NCBI GenBank assembly: GCA_023253495.1
Contig: JALRGF010000213.1
Coordinates: 1-5,932 of the forward strand
Length of the DNA: 5,932 bases
DNA from: Verrucomicrobiales bacterium
Lineage (GTDB): Bacteria > Verrucomicrobiota > Verrucomicrobiia > Verrucomicrobiales > V1-33
Reading direction: 5' to 3'
The notes under the pieces were generated by a model. It did not search any database, was not told the DNA's origin, and saw nothing but the letters and a program-made list of their open reading frames with translations. A program made the position numbers and the translations under genes. Below, piece after piece: positions 1 to 3,784 of the stretch; within the stretch, counting starts at the first letter, position 1, and every line of letters starts with the position of its first letter.

Positions 1-942
1 GTCCTCGCTGGCGGCGATGACGAGGCGGCGGGCGATGAAGCGCGGGTCTTCTCCGGCGTGGATCATTTTGGCCAGCCAGTAGAGCGCCGCGTCGGGATCA
101 CTGCCGCGGACGCTCTTGATGAAAGCGCTGGCCGTGTCGTAATGGGCGTCGCCGTCACCGTCATAGACGATGGTTTTTTTCTGCACCGATTCCTCCGCCA
201 CGCCAAGGGTCAGACGGATGACCCCGGAGGCGTCGGGCGGGGTGGTCAGCACGGCCAGCTCCAGCGCGGTCAAGGCCTTGCGGGCGTCGCCGTCCGCCAT
301 GACCGCGAGGTGGCGGAGCGCCTCCGAGTCGGCCTCCAGCCGCAGGGAGCCGAATCCGCGCTCGCGGTCGCCCATCGCCCGCTCCAGCAGGGTGATGATC
401 TCCGCCTCGGGAATCGGCTCGAGCTGGAAAATCTGGGAGCGCGAGACCAGCGGGGCGTTGAGGTAAAAGAACGGATTGTGGGTGGTGGCCCCGATGAAGC
501 GGACCGTACCGCGCTCGATCGCCGGCAGGAGCACGTCCTGCTGCGCCTTGTTGAAGCGGTGGATTTCGTCGACGAAGAGGATGGTGCTGCGCCGGCGCAG
601 GCGCCTTTCGGCTTCGGCCGCTTCGGTCGCCTGGCGGATGTCGGCCACGCTGGATTCCACCCCGCTCAGGTTGATGAACCGGGCTCTGGTATGGCGTGCG
701 ATGATCCGGGCGAGGCTGGTTTTTCCCACTCCCGGCGGTCCGTAAAACACCATGGAGGTGAACCGGTCCGCCTCCACCGCCCGGCGCAGCAGTCGCCCCG
801 GAGCCAGCAGGTGCGATTGCCCGACATAGTCGTCCAGCCCGCGCGGCCGCATCCTCGACGCCAATGGCTCCGCCCAGCCGGCGCCCGGAGCCGACTCGTC
901 TTCCCCGGCCGTGCCGGCGGCGGTGTCAAAAAGTTCGTTCAT
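1..942 (-). CDS. rarA: RarA/MgsA replication-associated recombination protein (AAA+ ATPase), C-terminus cut by window edge
   Basis: RarA (MgsA; eukaryotic Mgs1/WRNIP1) is a cytoplasmic clamp-loader-like AAA+ ATPase that acts at stalled replication forks. The window holds 314 residues from the N-terminus. E. coli RarA has about 447, so roughly 130 C-terminal residues lie outside. Visible motifs in order are the N-terminal 'PLASRMRP..LDDYVGQSHLL' segment (res 26-46), Walker A GPPGVGKT (68-75), Walker B LFVDE (122-126) followed by IHRFNKAQQD, sensor 1 GATTHNP (151-157), the SR pair in LVSRSQIF (168-169) as candidate arginine finger, and sensor 2 GDARKAL (218-224). The 'KSVRGSDPDAALYW' and 'IARRLVIAASED' segments typical of the family follow. 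The ATG is preceded by AGGGAG on the minus strand (953-958), 10 nt away. The gene lies 43 nt downstream of the Rrf2 regulator on the same strand, so the two are probably cotranscribed. No frameshift is seen. Confidence 0.96.
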   Translation of the reverse strand, partial: MNELFDTAAGTAGEDESAPGAGWAEPLASRMRPRGLDDYVGQSHLLAPGRLLRRAVEADRFTSMVFYGPPGVGKTSLARIIARHTRARFINLSGVESSVADIRQATEAAEAERRLRRRSTILFVDEIHRFNKAQQDVLLPAIERGTVRFIGATTHNPFFYLNAPLVSRSQIFQLEPIPEAEIITLLERAMGDRERGFGSLRLEADSEALRHLAVMADGDARKALTALELAVLTTPPDASGVIRLTLGVAEESVQKKTIVYDGDGDAHYDTASAFIKSVRGSDPDAALYWLAKMIHAGEDPRFIARRLVIAASED

Positions 943-952
943 CGCGGCATGT

Positions 953-958
953 CTCCCT
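953..958 (-). promoter_or_regulatory. Ribosome binding site of rarA
   Basis: AGGGAG on the minus strand lies 10 nt before the rarA ATG. An earlier ATG (948-950) only 2 nt from the site opens a three-codon frame, ATGCCGCGATGA, whose TGA overlaps the rarA ATG. The rarA start is still preferred because the conserved protein begins there. Confidence 0.55.
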
Positions 959-985
959 GGTCCCGTTCCGGTTCTCCGCCCCCGT

Positions 986-1429
986 TCAGATTTCAAAGGT
1001 GGGGGCCAGCGACGCCTCGCGTTCGATGACATCCGCCAGCGTGCGTCCGCCGAGGAACCGCTGCACCTGCTCCTGCAGTTCCCCGAACACCGCTCCGAGA
1101 CCGCACGGTTTCTGCTGGCCGCACCCGCAGCGCCCCGGCGTGCCGGGCAGGGCACAGGCCATCGGCACAAACGGCCCGTCCATCAACTCCACAATCTCCC
1201 GCAGCGAAATGGTCGCCGGCGGACGGTTCAGCAGGTACCCGCCTCCCACCCCGCGCTTGCTCTGCAACAAGCCGCCATTCTTGAGCTCAAGCAGGATCTG
1301 CTCGAGAAATTTCACCGGAACCCGCTCGGATTCGGCAAGTTCATGGATAGCCACCGGACGCCGCTGGTCCCGGCGACCCATTGCCACCATGGCCCGGAGC
1401 GCATACTCCGCCTTTTTCGAGAGACGCAT
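986..1429 (-). CDS. Rrf2-family winged-helix transcriptional regulator with candidate Fe-S cysteines
   Basis: Rrf2 proteins (IscR, NsrR, RsrR, CymR) are small dimeric DNA-binding repressors or activators, and many sense Fe-S status, nitric oxide, redox state or cysteine. This one is a normal 147 residues. The N-terminus MRLSKKAEYALRAMVAMG is typical. The winged helix-turn-helix spans about res 25-70, with the family-typical 'FLEQILLELKNGGLLQSKRGVGGGY' stretch split over res 41-65, followed by 'ISLREIVELMDG'. Four cysteines (C92, C101, C103, C109) lie in the loop where IscR and NsrR bind their cluster, so an Fe-S or redox-sensing role is likely. Which three bind cannot be told. An in-frame TGA eight codons upstream (1451-1453) leaves this ATG as the only reasonable start. 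GGAGAGGG abuts it as a close-set ribosome site. It leads rarA, apparently in one operon, and is divergent from the PEP-CTERM gene. Targets are unknown. Confidence 0.93.
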   Translation of the reverse strand: MRLSKKAEYALRAMVAMGRRDQRRPVAIHELAESERVPVKFLEQILLELKNGGLLQSKRGVGGGYLLNRPPATISLREIVELMDGPFVPMACALPGTPGRCGCGQQKPCGLGAVFGELQEQVQRFLGGRTLADVIEREASLAPTFEI

Positions 1430-1603
1430 CCCTCTCCGATACCAGCCGCTTCAGCCCGGGGCAAGCACCGGCACCCGGACGGGAATTGACGACTCCTTTC
1501 CAGCGCGGTGAAAGACCCGCGCCGGCCCCGCCGTTTCCGCGCCCACCCCGCCCCCGGAAACACCACGCGTCCTCCCCCTCTCCATCCCATCCCATACCCA
1601 CCC
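1430..1603. other. Divergent intergenic region between the Rrf2 regulator and the PEP-CTERM gene
   Basis: This 174-nt stretch must hold the promoters for both directions. I see no convincing sigma-70 promoter. TTGACG (1486-1491, plus) has no good -10 box. TTGCCC/TATCGG on the minus strand would start transcription about at the regulator's own ATG, which conflicts with the purine-rich site before that ATG. A gapped dyad sits at 1482-1496. The 70 nt before the plus-strand gene are almost purely C/T/A with no Shine-Dalgarno sequence. Confidence 0.7.
1482..1496. promoter_or_regulatory. Gapped dyad, possible operator
   Basis: GGAATTGACGACTCC matches its own reverse complement at 10 of 15 positions (pattern GGAnTnGnCnAnTCC, odd length with a central A). 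It lies between divergent genes, 53 nt upstream of the Rrf2 start, a plausible place for an autoregulatory site. It does not match an IscR or NsrR consensus that I can recall, so operator function is only a guess. Confidence 0.2.
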
Positions 1604-1605
1604 AT
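1581..1605 (+). repeat. Short CCCAT-type pentamer repeat running into a start codon
   Basis: The leader reads TCCAT, CCCAT, CCCAT, ACCCA, CCCAT in consecutive five-base units, the last containing the AT of the PEP-CTERM gene's ATG. One unit is out of register. With so few units this may simply reflect the C-rich leader. Confidence 0.4.
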
Positions 1606-2386
1606 GTCCCTCCAACGCCTCCTCCCCCTGTTCCGCCTGCTCCCCCTCACCCTGCCGCTCGCCGGCTCCGCCACCGCCGCCCTCAGCCTGCACTCCCTGC
1701 ATGCTCCGGCCGAAGCCGGCTTCACCGGCTTCACCGCCCCCGCCGTCTGGGCCACCAGCGCCCCCGGCAGCGGGCAGCTTGATTCCAACCGCTGGGCGAT
1801 CAATGCCGACGGCCCGCTGACCAGTACCCCTGCCGTCTTCGGTGGCGACCTCTCCGGCGGTCTCGGAACCTCGACCGGCAGCGAGTCGTCCGCCGGCGTC
1901 TATGCGTTCGATGTCGGCAGTGGCGTCACCGCCCTCGGGGTCCAGCCGACCGGCACCTTCTGGACCCCCGGCATGTTCACCCTCCGGCTCCACAACGACA
2001 CCGGCGTGACCGTCACCTCACTGCAAGTCGAATGGACCTCCTGGCTCTACAACGATCAGGGCCGCTCCAGCAGCTTCCGCTTCCTCCATTCCGGCGACAA
2101 TTCCCTCTTCACCCCAGGCCCTCCGGAATTTGACCTCGTCTCGCCGGAAGCCGCCGGCGCGGCCCCCGTCACCTGGGAGAGCACACCCCGCTCGCTCGCC
2201 CTCACCGGCCTCCAGCTGCCCGCAGGTGCTGACTACTATCTGCGCTGGGGCAGCGACGACGTCGCCGGCTTGGGCAGCCGTGACGAAATCGCCCTGAGCG
2301 GCGTGCGCATCACCCCGGTCCCCGAGCCCGCTGTGATCGGCTTTCTCGCCCTTGGCAGCCTGGCGCTGCTCGCCCGCCGCCGCTGA
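1604..2386 (+). CDS. PEP-CTERM sorting domain-containing secreted protein
   Basis: A 260-residue exported protein of unknown biochemical role. The N-terminus has arginines at 5 and 11, a Leu/Pro-rich hydrophobic core (12-20) and a likely signal peptidase site after A23-T24-A25. The C-terminus carries a PEP-CTERM tripartite signal: VPEP at 239-242, a hydrophobic segment at 243-257, then RRR (258-260). Such proteins are processed by an exosortase and usually reach the cell surface or extracellular polymer; no exosortase gene is in view. The middle is rich in Gly, Ser and Thr and looks like a beta-sandwich: HNDTG (130-134), then 'SLQVEW', 'DQGRSSSFRF', 'LTGLQLPAGADYYLRW' and GSRDEIAL (224-231). 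I recall this pattern from surface proteins of Bacteroidota and Verrucomicrobiota. The start gives a clean signal peptide. An in-frame GTG at 1508 would add 32 residues rich in Pro and Arg and spoil it. Neither start has a Shine-Dalgarno sequence. Confidence 0.87.
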   Translation: MSLQRLLPLFRLLPLTLPLAGSATAALSLHSLHAPAEAGFTGFTAPAVWATSAPGSGQLDSNRWAINADGPLTSTPAVFGGDLSGGLGTSTGSESSAGVYAFDVGSGVTALGVQPTGTFWTPGMFTLRLHNDTGVTVTSLQVEWTSWLYNDQGRSSSFRFLHSGDNSLFTPGPPEFDLVSPEAAGAAPVTWESTPRSLALTGLQLPAGADYYLRWGSDDVAGLGSRDEIALSGVRITPVPEPAVIGFLALGSLALLARRR

Positions 2387-2399
2387 GCAGCGCTGCGCC
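2387..2399. other. 13-nt gap between convergent genes with a 10-nt palindrome
   Basis: GCAGCGCTGC (2387-2396) is a perfect palindrome between the two stop codons. It lacks the T-tract of an intrinsic terminator on either strand, and a stem with no loop is a weak hairpin. How transcription of the two converging genes ends is not apparent. Confidence 0.35.
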
Positions 2400-3569
2400 C
2401 TAACCCCCCGCCTCCCCTCCCTCCGCGCGATCCAAAATTCCGCGCCACGCCGCGAGCGCGAGGGAATCCGGCACTTCGATGTCCGCCCACGAGAGCCGCT
2501 GACCGGCGGTCACCGGCGCGGTCACCACCGCGTCCTCGAGCAGCCCGATCGGCACGTGGTCGCGGTGCTCCACGATCCGCACCGATTCCCCGCGCACTTC
2601 AAAGCCGCCGATGCCGCGGGCGATGCGGGTCCCGGCCGGCAGGTCGCTTTTGGCCACCGCGGCCACGCTGATGCGGGGGTGGGAGCTGTTGTCGAGCAGC
2701 ACGCCGCGGCCCTGGCGCAGGCGGTTGAGGGTTTTGCCGATTTCCAGAAAACAGAGGTGGTACGGCCGGACCAGGGTGTAGAGCGGTCCGGGGCCGAGCT
2801 TGAAGTACGCCAGCGTGGCCGGATCAGCGGTGGGATGAGTGGCACTGACAAAAATGCTCCCCGGCCACTGCGGGGTGACCACAAAATCGGCACACGGGCG
2901 CCCGACGCCGCAAGCCTCAGCCCACAGCTGCTCCACCCCCTCCGCCACCGTGTCCGCCCGCGGCCCCATCAGACCGGTCCGGAGAATCGTCCCCCCCAGC
3001 CCGTTGGCCACCAATGCCTGCTCAATCTGCACCTTCGTGCCGTCAGTGAACGCCGTCACCTGCTCCAGACGGATCCCCTGCCGGCCGGCCCAGTACACCA
3101 TGTCCTCGCGGGTCGGGTTCAGGTTCAGATACCCCTTGGTATTTCCGAAAATCCTCGGCTCAAACCCCATGTCCCGCGCCTCCTCCGCCAGCGCCGCCAA
3201 TGAGCCCGACTGGTCCCCCTCCGCCTCGGTCAACAGCCCGCCACGCCCGACGAAATGCGACCCCACCGTGACATGAAATTCCGAATTCATCGTCACCACC
3301 GGCTTGCCCGCCGCCATCGCCGCCGCCACCACCTCCGCCGCATGCCGCACCGTGCCGCTGCACTCGACGATAACATCCGCCGCCTCCACCAACTCGTCCA
3401 CACTCCGGGTCAGCAGCTCCGGGCGCACCGAACGGACCTGCGATAACGGACGGCGCGTCAGCTGGCCCGTCACCCGGATGTCCGCGCGCGCCGCCACCAC
3501 CGCCAGCAGGCCGCTGGCAATAAAGCCGGTGCCCACCACCCCGATCCGCAGCGGATGGGCAGGGGACAT
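2400..3569 (-). CDS. NAD(P)-dependent oxidoreductase, predicted homoserine dehydrogenase / DXR-like family with SAF-like C-terminus
   Basis: This cytoplasmic dehydrogenase of 389 residues belongs to the family often labelled 'predicted homoserine dehydrogenase with SAF domain'. The Rossmann nucleotide-binding motif is at once N-terminal: LRIGVVGTGFIASG (res 7-20), with DVIVECSGT (65-73) and GKPVVTMNSE (88-97) as later strands. The family-like catalytic part has EGDQSG (117-122), GNTKGYLNLNPT (142-153), FTDGTK (174-179) and ANGLGG (188-193). The C-terminal part (about 295-370) reads 'ISVAAVAKSDLPAGTRI', 'VPIGLLEDAVVTAPVTAGQ' and 'LSWADIEVP', as in SAF domains. The family includes the Brucella DXR-like enzymes that make methylerythritol phosphate, but most members have no proven substrate, so no gene symbol is given. 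The chosen ATG has no Shine-Dalgarno sequence. An in-frame ATG at 3654-3656, 5 nt after GGGAG, would add 29 residues. The gene is convergent with the PEP-CTERM gene and divergent from ileS. Confidence 0.86.
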   Translation of the reverse strand: MSPAHPLRIGVVGTGFIASGLLAVVAARADIRVTGQLTRRPLSQVRSVRPELLTRSVDELVEAADVIVECSGTVRHAAEVVAAAMAAGKPVVTMNSEFHVTVGSHFVGRGGLLTEAEGDQSGSLAALAEEARDMGFEPRIFGNTKGYLNLNPTREDMVYWAGRQGIRLEQVTAFTDGTKVQIEQALVANGLGGTILRTGLMGPRADTVAEGVEQLWAEACGVGRPCADFVVTPQWPGSIFVSATHPTADPATLAYFKLGPGPLYTLVRPYHLCFLEIGKTLNRLRQGRGVLLDNSSHPRISVAAVAKSDLPAGTRIARGIGGFEVRGESVRIVEHRDHVPIGLLEDAVVTAPVTAGQRLSWADIEVPDSLALAAWRGILDRAEGGEAGG

Positions 3570-3716
3570 TGACAGCAGGGTGGTGGCCGGTGAGTGCAGT
3601 GACACGACGAGGGAAACGGGCGTGAGTCGTTCACAAGACGTCCCTTGGCAAGTCATTTGCTCTCCCGGAAGGTCCCACCCGTTGCCCAGGGGCCCGCCCC
3701 ACCTTGACCCCATGCC

Positions 3717-3723
3717 AAGGAGG
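3717..3723 (+). promoter_or_regulatory. Strong Shine-Dalgarno in the ileS leader, 57 nt before the ileS ATG
   Basis: AAGGAGG is the best ribosome binding site in the window. It cannot serve the ATG at 3781 directly. It is 6 nt from a GTG at 3730, in frame with ileS, which would add 17 residues to IleRS. It is 10 nt from a GTG at 3734 that opens a 16-codon upstream frame. Its first half can pair with either CCTTG at 3702-3706 or CCTTGGCA at 3643-3650, so access could be switched. Confidence 0.5.
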
Positions 3724-3733
3724 TTTAAGGTGC

Positions 3734-3784
3734 GTGTCTTTGTTTCCCGGCGGCCCCAGCGGCCGCCGTGCTTTTTTCCCATGA
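3734..3784 (+). CDS. Candidate upstream ORF (16 codons) coupled to ileS
   Basis: A GTG-initiated frame encodes a 16-residue peptide, reading MSLFPGGPSGRRAFFP if GTG is read as Met. Its TGA overlaps the ileS ATG as ATGA, the classical arrangement for translational coupling. A near-perfect Shine-Dalgarno lies 10 nt upstream, whereas the ileS ATG has none of its own. The frame runs through the hairpin at 3748-3768, so a translating ribosome would melt it. There are no isoleucine codons, so it is not a standard Ile-codon attenuator peptide. The rival reading is that translation starts at the GTG at 3730, 6 nt from the same site, and gives an N-terminally extended IleRS. Both could be chance in GC-rich DNA. 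Confidence 0.3.
   Translation: MSLFPGGPSGRRAFFP
3748..3777 (+). terminator. Intrinsic terminator-like hairpin (candidate attenuator) just before ileS
   Basis: CGGCGGCC (3748-3755) pairs perfectly with GGCCGCCG (3761-3768) around a 5-nt loop, and TGC plus six T residues follow. This is a good Rho-independent terminator on the plus strand only; the minus strand has no T-run after the stem. No plus-strand gene precedes it between the oxidoreductase start and ileS, so it has no obvious operon to end. The likelier roles are attenuation of ileS mRNA or the end of a small RNA encoded in the leader. Confidence 0.6.

Larger units (their letters stand above)
3570..3780. other. Divergent intergenic region and ileS leader
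   Basis: This 211-nt region separates the oxidoreductase (leftward) from ileS (rightward). It holds a strong Shine-Dalgarno sequence, two GTG codons behind it and a terminator-like hairpin next to the ileS start. CCTTGGCA (3643-3650) is fully complementary to TGCCAAGG (3713-3720), which includes the first half of the Shine-Dalgarno. CACCTTGA (3700-3707) can pair with the TTAAGGTG at 3725-3732 with one G-U pair. TTCACA (3630-3635) resembles a -35 box but has no good -10 at 16-18 nt. AGGGTGG at 3577 resembles part of a T-box but lies far from the hairpin and lacks other T-box features. Confidence 0.6.

Noticed and set aside
58..1029. Long plus-strand open frame opposite rarA
   Set aside because: The minus strand encodes clear RarA motifs throughout. 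The opposite reading has no recognisable domain and is the expected shadow of GC-rich codon use.
1436..1464. Minus-strand promoter TTGCCC-17-TATCGG before the Rrf2 gene
   Set aside because: The -10 matches at only three of six positions, and it would place the transcript start about at the ATG, making the purine-rich ribosome site useless.
1495..1502. AAAGGAG on the minus strand as a ribosome site for a small leader peptide before the Rrf2 gene
   Set aside because: The nearest GTG is about 18 nt away and only an ATT lies at normal spacing. The frame would end after a few codons at the TGA at 1451-1453, so support is too thin.
1508..1603. GTG at 1508 as start of the PEP-CTERM gene
   Set aside because: It has no ribosome site and would put 32 Pro/Arg-rich residues before a signal peptide that is well formed from the ATG at 1604.
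3577..3583. AGGGTGG resembling the T-box core in the ileS leader
   Set aside because: In T-box leaders this element lies next to the terminator or SD and is followed by the rest of the consensus. Here it is about 170 nt from the hairpin, lacks that continuation, and no stem I features were found.
3622..3634. GTGA-N5-TCAC inverted repeat between the oxidoreductase and ileS
   Set aside because: The arms are only 4 bp and do not extend, which is easily chance in 210 nt. No matching half-sites were found elsewhere in the window.
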